A stretch of 64,000 nucleotides of DNA, taken from Monarcha castaneiventris obscurior (lineage: Eukaryota; Chordata; Aves; Passeriformes; Monarchidae). The stretch is from assembly GCA_026261815.1 (NCBI GenBank), contig JAMPIT010000379.1:8692001-8756000 (forward strand). Direction: 5' to 3'. The notes under the pieces were generated by a model, which saw nothing but the letters and a program-made list of their open reading frames with translations, was not told the DNA's origin and did no database searches. Positions 42,301 to 54,300 of this stretch are shown piece by piece (the first letter of the stretch is position 1; each line of letters starts with the position of its first letter). The position numbers and the translations under genes are program-made.

Positions 42301-45300
42301 CAAACTGAAAATAGGTTTGGATATTAGGAAAAGATTGTGAGGCACTGGAGCAAGTTGCACAGGAAAGCTGGGGATGCTCCATCCCTGGAGCTCTTCAAGA
42401 ACAGGTCGGATGGGGCTTTGAGCAACCTGATCTAGCTGAAGGTGTCCCTGCCCATGGTAGGGGGCGCTGGAACCAGAGGACCTTCAAGGTCCCCTTCCAA
42501 CCCAAACCATTCTACAATTCTGTGATACTGTTCCTGTGCCCAGGCAGGCTGCAGAGACCCTGCCCTAAACCCACAGTCACACTGTCACTGGCCAATGTGC
42601 TGCTTTCTGACAAGAATCTTACACCTTGAAAACGTGCAACCAGGGCTCATAAGGCACCACTGGCAGTATGTTCCACGCCCCGAACATGACCAAAACAAAA
42701 CACAAGTCCTGTTTCAGCCTTGCTGAGTGGAGATGTCACAGGTTAGGAAACTCTGAGATAATGCCATGTGGATGCCTGCACACAAGCCCTCTATGCCAGC
42801 AGCAAGACATCCCTGAATAATGCAAACACACACGGCATTGCAAAAGTCAGTGCAGCCTTTTGGATACTGAAGCGGAATTTCTAAAGTGGAAAAGGCATTC
42901 AACTTCAAACAAAAGCAAATATATAGAGTGCACCAACATCTCTATTCTCCTGTATCATAAAGCCTGAATAATTTAAAGCCATTATGTTTAACATTAAGAA
43001 TTCCATACATGCCACTTCTGGGGCAGGGTAACGCCCAAAATACAGCCATGTCATAAAGTCAAGAAAACACATACATCTAACCACTTATGACAGAAAAAAA
43101 CACAGCAAAAGAGAGGTTACTCAAAACTACTTTCTGTGACTACCATGAACTATTCCATCTATTCAAGAGTAGGCCAGTGAAAGCATTACCTGTGGGGTAT
43201 TAATTCCACAGCACAGGAGATGATATCAGCTATCATATACTGTAACTGCAGGTTATGTGCTAATCCCAAAGCACATTAGCCAAACAAGACCTACAAACAC
43301 TCACAAGAAGTCCTGAAAAAGGGCAAGTGAAATGATGACTTCGCTGGCCACTGATGCACAGAAAGCAAGACCCATTCCTCACAAAAGTAGCCATAATAAA
43401 CAGAGTTCTCACATACTGAGCCAAAGTTTGTCATCCAATGTGTCAACCAATACAATGTATTCCCAACTCAGTGTCCTAATCAAGGAATGACTCTGAGGCT
43501 CATTTTCTTCTCTGCTTCTTGATGTTTGTGTCACACTTGAAAAAAAGTAAAACTAGAAGAGAAAAAGTGACCAAGCTACACATGAATAAATTGCTGCCAC
43601 CACCACTAGCTATTATCCTATTATCCTACATGTCAGAGCACTCACTTAGGGCTCCTCATGTGCATACAGGTGCCTGAAAGAACAGCATGGTCCCCATATT
43701 ATACAAACACACATACTTATATATATATATATACACATATATATATATATGTTTGCATGGAGAGGTTCACACTTTTCAACTTGCCTGTTGAAATACTGAA
43801 TAGTCAGAGCTGGAATTAGAACTCACAGTGTTCACCTCCTATGGCAATATCCTAAACCAATAGCACTAGACACATTTCAGTGTAACCTTGCACCAAAAAT
43901 AACATAAAATAGGAGAAGAGAAACTATCAGACACGGTTTATGTGTGGAAGAAGCCTCACACAACTCAACCCATCTTGTTATATCACTCCAAATGCCTTTC
44001 ATTAGCCTACTTCAGAGCAAGGAAACATAAAAGCAGGATTATCTGATTGAGTGAAGCCTCTTCTTGAGTTGTCCCATCAGCTCAGCAGTCCTGAGACCAA
44101 GTTTAATAGCCTACACTTATAAGCCACTGCTGTCCATAGCTACAATGTTACATGGAATGAAAAGTTCCTGGCTTATAATTAAACCATGCAGAATTTCAGA
44201 AGGTGTTGTCCTAAACAACCTAACCTATTCTGGAAACCTGAAGCTGCAGAAACGACACCTTCTTGCTGAGGGTGGCCAAATTAACACCTTCATGGGAAAA
44301 ACTTCAACAACTTCAAGTGAGAAGTCATATCCTCCCTACACCACAGGGAAAGGCCAAGGTCACAAGTCACGGAATCTTAGAATCATTTAGATTGGGAAAG
44401 ACCTTTAAGATCACCAAACCCAACCATTAATCTAACACTAACAAGTCTACCACAACATTAGCCAATATATCAAATGTAAAAAGTATTTAGAAAAAAACCT
44501 GCAAATTAAGATCACATAAAATGAAGCCACTATGCAACACTAGACTTAACATCCAAGTTTTCCATCAAACATGGTTGAGAACCAACAGACAAGCATACAA
44601 TTTTGTTTTATTACCAGAACTTGAACATCTTACAAGTCTAAGTTACTCTTACAACTTTAGGTCTAACATTTAATCTCTGAAGACAAGATCTGAAAATTTA
44701 ATAGACTATTTTTAACACAGTATGACAAACACCTGAAGATATGTGAATTACACTAAGGAAACATTCAAGCATGCATTTAAAGACTTAAAAATAATACAGA
44801 TTATTGACCTACTTGCAGCATATCATCAACCATAGTCAGAATGTACTGAACAGTCTGTTCCTTGGAGATGTGAGTCATCAAGTTTATAAATGTTTTAGCA
44901 CACTAGAAAAATAAGAGAGACATTAAAATTAATATTAGCAATTGTCTTCATTCCTTTTGATAATATAAAACAGGACCTTATTAATTCACAGTTAAGTCTT
45001 ACATAAGCATTGAGCATCCCAACATCTTATTCAATTGCAGTAAGAGATGAATACATTTCACATTATCTCACAAAGATAATTTTCTGTCACATTGATTGTT
45101 ACCCTTTACAAATTGTTTTATGGCTTTCAAATTAAATACATACTTGCTAGGGAAAGCCACCAACATGCTTTGTTCAAAGGTAGATTAGGAAAGTCTCCCT
45201 CAGCATCCTTTTTTTATGGTAGTGAGAAGATCAAGTAAATCGACAGAAGAGCAACTAAGTCAGACATGGTACAAAAAAAGTTTCAGCAACTTGAATGGGA

Positions 45301-48300
45301 GTGAGGAAGACAAGTTACTCCTCTGTTCACTCACCATATACCTTACAGAGAAATCGTTGTCCATCTTTAAAGAATGTTACCATTTCAGCAACAGGCTGAA
45401 ATAGTTACAACATTCCTTTTTACACTTCCTCCTTCCCCTTCACCACATCCAACTAAAACTGAGAGAAAATGGAACTCTGAACTGATACATTGTAATTATA
45501 TAGTGACATATAAGGCACACCACCTATGTTTTTGTTACTACACAAACTATGATCCTTTATGTTACAGTAACACAGCACAATTTAGAGAGAAAAGAAATAC
45601 AAAGCCAAAACAGAGAACAACCTAAATTAAAGTAGAAAAAAAAGGATAGAAATTTTTGTGTGTTGAATGCATCTACTCTTCACCTTCCTCCCTGCCTCCC
45701 CCAGTCCTCTTGATGTCTGTGCTAGAACCTCAGGCTGAGATTCTACTGATTCAAATATCATTAAAGCATCTTTGGAAATCCTGCCTGGACTCCTTAAGGA
45801 CAAAAGGCTGATTCAGTCCTGAACCAGCTCTGTCCAACGCAGAGGTCTCATATTTTACCATGCCTAAAATGACACAAGACACCCATGTCTAACTGAATCC
45901 ACCTTTGCAGTCAGTGGACTCAATGCTGTTAAGTAAATTAGAATTGCTTAGCTAACTAAGCAGCAATCTTACTGGTAGCAGCTATCATCAATAAGCTATA
46001 AATAAAAAAGCTCAAAAAAAAAAAAGTGACTCAAGTACAAGTGTGCATGATTAAGTAAACTGGGATGAGGAAAGACTTGAGCTAGCTTGTCCCACAACAG
46101 AGTCAAAGTCACATGACATCCAACAATTATTTAGTAGGTTTTAAAAATAACAAAATAACATCCAACCTATATCTAAGGAAAAATAAAAGAATTGCAATAG
46201 CAAGATCTATACTTATTCCATAACATCTTAACTGTATACAGCCAACAATAAAGTAAGAGTTGGTATGAAAATTTCCTTCCTTCCCAAAAGACATTTAATT
46301 AAAAAAAAGTTACTTGGTTGCCTTCTGTTTGCAACAACTCCTGTTTTTCTTCCGGATTTCTTTTCTGTTCAAATCTTTGAATAAATTCACAGTCTTCACC
46401 TGAAATCATCTGACCTCTGAAAAACAAAACATGAAACTGTAAGTAACTTGAGCAGTAAGTTGGAAATAACTACACTGGTTCACATGGCAAGGTTTTGTAA
46501 GCTGGGAGCTGCTTGGGGGGCTCCCAGGAGAAGACACCAGAAGTGGCCCCCATGTCAGACAGAGCCAGTTCCAGCCAGCTCCAGGACAGACCCACTGCTG
46601 GCCAAACCTGAGCCACTCAGTAATGACAGTAGCACCCCTGTGATAACGTATTCAAGGAATGAGAACTGCTGTACAACAGCAGCCATGAGACAGGACCAAG
46701 AATATGTGGAAGAAACAACTCTGCAGACTGCCAGATCAGCGCACAAGGAGGGAGAGGAGGTGACCCACGTGCCAGAGCAGAGATTCCCCTGCAGCCTGTG
46801 GTGAAAATCATGGTGAGGCAGCTGCCCCCCTGCAGCCCATGGAGGTCCTAGGTGGAGCAGAGATCCACCCGCAGTCCATGGAGGACCCTCATGCTGGAGC
46901 AGGGAGATGTGCCTTACAGGAAACCTGCACTGACTGCAGCTTTCTTGCAGGACCTGTGACCTCAAGTGCTGGAGCACTCCATCCCTGAAAGACTGGAATC
47001 TGCAGAAAGGATCCATGCTCGATGAGTTTGTGAATGAGCATAACTCATGGTTTGGACACCTCAGGGTGGAGCAGGGGAAGAGTGAGAAAGAAGGAGCAGC
47101 AGAGGCTGTTATGAACTGACCACAGCCTCCACACCCCATTCCCCTACACCAACTCAAAGCAAGGAGGCAGAGAAGCTGGAGCGAAATTGAACCTGGGAAG
47201 AAGGGAGAGGGTGGGGGTGGTTTTTAGATTTTTTCCTGTTTTTCATTAACCTACTCCATTTATCAGCAATAAATTAATTTCATTTCACCAAGTAAAGCGA
47301 GCCTGTCTTGCCCATGATGGTAAGGGGGCAGTGATCTACCTGTCCTTGCGCCTCAGCCCCAGAGCTTTTTCTCATCTATTTTTCCCTGTTCTTTTGATGG
47401 AACAAGTGTGTCCTGTCCTGATGGGCACCTGGTGACCAGTGAATGTCAACCCACCATAAAAACCTTGTTTTCTTCATCTTGAGCTATCATAGAACCATAC
47501 AATGGTTTGGTTTGGAAGTGACCTTGAAGATCATCTGGCTCCAACCCCTCTGCCATGGGCAAGGATGTCACTTCTAAGATCAGATTGCTCAGGGCCCAAT
47601 CCAACCTGGTATTGAACACCTCCAAGGAAAAAGCAGCCACAACTCTCTGGGCAACCTGTGCCACTGCATCACCAACCTTACAATGCAGAATTTCTTCTTA
47701 ATATCTAATCTAAACCTGCCCTGTTTCAGTTTAAAACCACTGACCTTGGTTCTGTCACTACATGCTTGTACAAAGTCTCTCTCCCTCCTTTTCGTAAGTG
47801 CTGTTAAGGTACTGGAAGGTCTCCCCAAAGCCTTCTCTTCTCCAGGCTGAACAACCCCAGCTCTCTCAGCCTGTTTTTGTAAGAGAGGTGCTCCAGCCCT
47901 CTGACCATCTTTGCAGCCCTCCTCTGGAGCTGCTCCAACAGTTTCATGTCTTTCTTGTGCTGAGGACCCCAGAATGCAGCATTTCAGGTGGGGCCTTGTG
48001 AGGGCAAAGTAGAGGGGATACAGTATCAACCACATCACTTTACCAATGCTGCATCCCACAAAAAATGTAAAGGGCTCCTTTCCACAAAGGGTCTCATGGA
48101 AAAGAATTTAATGGTGGAATAATCTCTCAAAAGTCTTCCCTATGCATCACCTCTGAACAACATTCTCTAAATAGTTTTTAGACTTCCAGGGGCTGAATGC
48201 AATGTCAGTGGTAAGAACAGAAATATGCTAGCATGTTATGCCGAAATTATAATACATAACATGAATAACAGTCTAATCCAACCAAGAAATAAGTGCTGAA

Positions 48301-51300
48301 AAACAAAATTATTTGTTACTTTAAGTTTGCCTTAAGCACTGAAGAAAATTGTAAGGAAAACAGAGATCATGGTTCTTAATTTATTTTTAGCTTTCACTAA
48401 TTACATTTTGAGTTTTTCCTGGTAGTTGAAAAACTGATATGCATGCAAGTTCATCCAAACACATAGCGAGGGGGGCTTGATACACTGAACTGCTGTGGAC
48501 ACCTATAAGCTGACAGATGTCTACTTGATCTTCTCTTCAGCTTAACATTCAAGTGGTTACTGCCATCACCAGCGCTATTTCAGAAAGCTATTGACTCAGC
48601 TGAAGAGCCAGACTTGCAGAAAACTACTGGGGTTTTTTTATAATACAAAACTTCACATCACAAGAAATAAAAAAAACTTGTCAAAATAGTACAGTCAGGT
48701 ACTCCTCAGGTAAGAAAAGTAATTTAAAATCAAGTAGTACTAAAAATATCCCAAGATTTTAATAGGTGACTAGCTTTACTAGGTAATACCAGGAAGGCTT
48801 CAGGAGGGAAGAAAATCATGCAAATCATTTATACAAAAGTCACAGGGGATGAAAGCATTAGACATTCCTGCTTCAGTTATTTCCAAGACTCATCTCCTCT
48901 TAACATTTCCACTGAATGAAACGCCTCTTCCACTTTGCAAAGCTATGTAGCATGGACTCTTCACCCACCTTTTCCATATTCAAGGTCAGTTTTCAGATGT
49001 TCCATGACTAGAGATTACATTAAAATCATTGTAAACTTTACAGGAAGTGTTCACTTATTTTTTTCAGCTGGCTCACCTGGATTCTTGAAATAAGAGAAAT
49101 AAGACCTACAAAGTGCTCTTTTCTTTCCTCTTACTCAAATGATTATGTCATGAATACGGCCTCATCATAGAGCCATCTTTTACCTATTTACTATTCAAGC
49201 AAAGAACATAAGTAGTCCAGTGCCATGTGTGCTATTCCTGTACTCCTGCTGCTTTGTTAGAGATATCTTCATATGCACTGAGGAAATGCAATCAAGATTT
49301 ACTAGATGGAAGATTCATAAAGACAGTGGTAGGGTAGTCCTTGCCCAACTTCTGCTATAACTTAACTAATTGTAAATTAATTATATGTGATTAGCCAATG
49401 ATGACCATGCTGCTACCATGCCTTTTAGACTGACCTAGGTTCTTTCTTGCCTATTAAGGATGAATTTGAATAGTTATGGAAAGATGTGGACAATTCATCT
49501 GCCACAAATTACTGGATTTAAACACTCATAACAAAGAAGCCTCTTTTGTTTCAAATAATGCTGACTGAGCCAGGGACTCATGGATCGCACTGATACAAAA
49601 GTAACCAGATAAACTGCTTGTTTATAGGACTATTGCCATTTATTAAACACTTCAAAGATGACATAAGATGAACTCTTGATTTTCAGCTTTAATGTTGGAG
49701 AAAGCCTCGGCCCATGAAGAGAGATGCTTCTTTACACTCAAGCTATTAGAAGGGGTCTGCCAACTGCAAAGGAAAAAAGCTTTCAAGCTTTTGCTTTTAT
49801 CCTACATTAGGCCACAAGAAAAAAAGAGAAAAAAAAAATGTGGGGATTGATATTACTGTGTGAAAAAAAGACATTAAAGTTTACTCTTTATTACTTTGTT
49901 AGCACCATTCAAAAAGACATCTTCCAACCCATACAAAACATTACAAGGGATCTGACAGCTTTTTAAACAAGCTTTTAATATTTTATGAAGGAACTCATAC
50001 ATTTGATTAATAGTTTTAGTAATTTCAGTTGCATCTATTTCCATTCATCTCATTTTAAAATCGAAATAACTGATTATACAGTAAACCTTAACCAGTGGCA
50101 CAGAGGGAAGAAAAACCAACCAAAAACATGAGAAAGTGCCAGAGCAGCCTCAGACAGCTGATACTGGGTCCCATGATGCTATTACACATTTCCCTCATCC
50201 CCTCTTCAAAGTAACAGAAATTTCCCTGCACCCTTTCGCAAACAAGTAACCAAAGCCTCCCTCCATCCCTCTTCCTAGCAGACATTGAATTTGTTATTTT
50301 CCAGGATGCGTCTACAGTGTTTTGCCAAGACAGAAGTCACTTAGAGCTTCAGCTGTGTCTTGGTTTCAGCTGGGATAGTTAATATTCTTTCCAGTAGCTG
50401 GTACAGTTCTGTGTTCTAGATCTAGGATGAATCCTTTATTTTTATTCTTTTTTTCTTCTTCATTTTCTGTCCTATTAAAGTCCCTTTATCTCAACACATG
50501 AATTTTCCTTTTTTTTTTTCTCTCCTGTCTGGGCGTATCAGGTTTAGGCCAGGAACCCTGAAGTGCCTTTCAAAGCTCTATGCCTGAGATACCAAGACCT
50601 GCCTTTGACAGCACTTGCTACAGGGGACAAAACTGAAACTCTAAGATTTAGAAAGCATGAATTTGCAAGACCACCATTTTTAAATCCTCCTGACCTCTCA
50701 GTATGATTCAGAAGCTTGTGATTCCTCTTTTAATTATGCATTTTCTCCAGAAACTCCTGTTCCTTTTTTTTTTTGTTTTGTTTGAATGATTTAACAAAAG
50801 ACATTCTGGAGGTTAGGGTATTTTTGTTTTGTTTTAACTTTGTTTTGGGTTTTTAATATAAAAAAAATATTACTACACCTGCAGCAAATATGAAGCTCAT
50901 ATGAAGCCATCATGTAGAGGCATAATCTCTTTTATCCTGATATCTACAGTACTTTGCATGTACCTAGAGACACTAAATTTATCCAACTGCTCAATAGTTT
51001 TAGCACTACAAAATTAAACCAGTAAAACAGACTGAATGTACCCTACAAGACTCAACCAGGTTTAAAAAAACAAACAAACAAACAAACAAAACACCCAGAA
51101 AAAAAACACTCCCCACACTACAAATTAAGAAACGTCTATATTTCCTCTAAGACAAGACTGACTTTTAAAGTCTGAGACATTTAATCTTCTTTAGAAGGTT
51201 TTTCCACCCCCAGGAAAATAGAATAGGTATTTTAGCATCAGAATTCACAAACATGCATGTGAAGTATTTGAAAACACAGAGGCAACCATGTACAAATTAG

Positions 51301-54300
51301 CCATCAGGTATCTCACCTGATTAAATATAAAGTATCATCAAATGCTGTGTATCTAGAAAACCTACAGTGCAGTAAGATGCAAGTTAAACTCTGCAACAAG
51401 TTCATTTTTCCACAGAACTCATTTACTTCTCTAAGAAAGCCAATCCAAACCTGCTTCAAGCAAGCCAACACACCAGGCATTCCGACACCCTGAGGCAAAG
51501 GTGAAAGCAAGCACACAGTGTACAACAGCAACTGCATTTTCAACTCACAGAGGGCATCAACACCTCTAAACTGCTGCAAGTCTCAAGATCCAAAGGCAGC
51601 AAAGTCCGTACAGAACTAATGGCCTCCAGAACACAGGCAGACCCACACATCACCTTCCACTGTTGCAAGCTTTGTTACTTTCTCCTCCCTCAGACACAGA
51701 CCCCAACTGGGATCCAACACAAAGACAGGATAAATTTTAGCACCAGAAAACAAATTATCTTTTTCTACAGCCTCATTTTGTAAGGAGTAGTGAACACACT
51801 GCAAACTGGTAATACATACAATTGTCATATCTAAGTATTTCACTTTTACACAACAGTACAACACTTTTACAGTGGCGTAAAAGCAGCTGTGTGTTAGTGC
51901 AGTTTGATATTTAGTTTACAGTGACAACCTTCAGAGATGGAATAAACACTATGTCAGTTAATCTTTAGCTTGAATTGAATCTACAAGAAAAGTCAGGCTA
52001 CTGAAGTCTGACCAACTACTAATAAGGCACTTTGCTTTTGGACTGAAGAACAGAGAAAGCAGAAAAGAACTTCGGAATGCCCTTCTGTGTGACCCAAACT
52101 CCAATGCCATTGCAAGTGATGCAATCTTTGAAGCACCATTACACACATACAACTGCCACAGCCAGAGGGGAAAGAAATTTCATCAGAATTTCTTGTGAAG
52201 TTCTTTGACTTCAACTACGTAAGTACTATCTATAGTTTTTTCAACTACATAAACATTACCTCTAGTTTAAGGAGCATAAATTATGTCACACCTGAGTTGC
52301 TGTGTTAACTTAGGGAAAACAAAAGTATTTCCTCTAATTTAAAAACACCTGATGACTTGAAGTAATGCCTTCATATATTTATATGCAAATTTATCACAGT
52401 AAGTGCACAGACTGCCAGAACAAGGAGCTCAAAAGAGAACTGTCCTTCCAAGCACTCGATTTTCCTTCTGCTCTACAAACCAGATCAAACCAAACCACTC
52501 TGACCTGCCTCTAACAGGTGCATCAAAGAAAGTAGTTTCCACTCATTTAATAATGTGTTTCATTCCAGTAATTAATCAATATAGCTGCACTGACCAACTT
52601 TCCAAGAAATCCCTTCAAGCTCAGCCTCAAAGACACCATCACATCCAAACCCGTCCATTGTAAAAAGGACATATCCAAAACAAGGTATGAGTTCATTTTC
52701 TTCGGAAGCACCAGAAGTTCTGGTGATGTTTTTCAATAACTAATTATAAGGAAACTCATCAGCCAAAGAACCAGTTATCTTCAAGATGTTCCACAATCTT
52801 TCCAGAAGCATTTAAGTCAATCCTTGAAGCCAACCTAGCCAGACAGCCAGGCTGTTATCAGTAAATACAAGACAAAAAGATTACATTTATTTCAGAGCAG
52901 TAAAGAGAGCACACTGTTATTGACATACAAAGGACACCAAGCATCAAAAAGTCTCACTCCTTCTCTCATAGGATCACAAACAATAGTCAGGTGCACTACA
53001 ATAGCCTCCAAATCCTAGCTAATTCAAAGAGAGGAAATATTCTTCTTTCATAGATTCCAGAACAAAACAAAGTCAGATTCTACAGGTAAAATCTGAAAAA
53101 GAACCCTGCCTTCTGGTCAAAAGAAGTTATATAAAAATTTGCTGCCAGATTTACAAACAAAACTCCCTATTTCTTATATTCCACCAGAGAAAGATAATCT
53201 CAAGAATGAATGAAAATTTTTAACAGCAGACCACATAGTCAAACAAATAATACTACATAAATGCAACTCCTTGTCAAATAGAACCATCCCCTATACTAGG
53301 AAAAGCAACAGATTTTTCTCACCAGCCCTACAGAACCACTAGAGAAGCAGTGAAAGACTCTCATATTCTCTTCCATGAACAGTGAACAACAGTATTCCCA
53401 CTTTCATCCTGAGTAAGTGCAAATGAGCTGTTCACTGCCACTAGGACAGCACAGGAACTGCTGTTCAGGTATCCTTGGGACACACTTCCTATCAGATAAG
53501 AGGGCACAAATAACAGCAAAAGCCCCTTAGATTGTTTGAAAAGTGCTTGGGAGCTGCCACTGTCAAGTTACCACCCCAGCCTTTCTCTTTTGCTTGCAAA
53601 GTCACTGAGTACCACACTATACACTGACTAGTCAGTTTCTTGTTCCCTTTACCTACCTCACTCATAAACCTTTTCCTTAGCTTGTCCCTATGTCCTCTTA
53701 GGGCAATATTTCTCTTGCTTCTCCTAGTGCCATCATATCCATGTCAAAGGAAACTCTGAGCTTGTCTGGAACAGCAGCACAGCCTTCCCCAGACTGAAGT
53801 ATTTGTTTCAGCCTGCTCCCCAATTTACCTGTTTCAATTGTCCTCCAGAATTACTCTTCCTTTACTTAACATACAGCTAATTTTCCTGGACTACTACTCC
53901 AGTTCTGTTAGCACAATTTGTGTTCCCATAAAAAGCACTTCAGCAACAGACATACTGTAGCTACACTTAAGACAATGATTACTGTAAACTCTTCTTAATT
54001 CAGCAGTCATTCAATAAGGCTAAAACTGAGACTGGTGTTTGAATTACGAGGAAAAAAACCCAGACAGTTTCACCACACATTTGTGCAAACCTATACTATC
54101 TGCTATCACAGCATTCAGCTGACAAAAGCAGAGTTCCCCTTCTGGTAACAAGTCTGCAGAAAATTTTCCACAACCTCTTCCATTTAACACAAACATTTTC
54201 CAACTACTTCCACAGAGACAGAACATTCTTCACTGCAAAGTAATGCTCCACTGTAGCCTAAAATCTCAAGAAGTCTAACACTTAAAGAGGGGAAAAAATG

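Larger units (their letters stand above)
39646..44812 (-). other. ATP6V1H: ATP6V1H intron 4
   Basis: 5.2-kb GT-AG intron. It contains an LTR 3' fragment (40,836-40,967), a CR1 in antisense orientation (42,276-42,527), a TA/CA microsatellite (about 43,716-43,753) and a short CR1 end (44,367-44,459). Confidence 0.85.

Noticed and set aside
46555..47157. 200-codon minus-strand open frame
   Set aside because: It lies wholly inside a solo LTR and reads it antisense; no protein family is recognisable.
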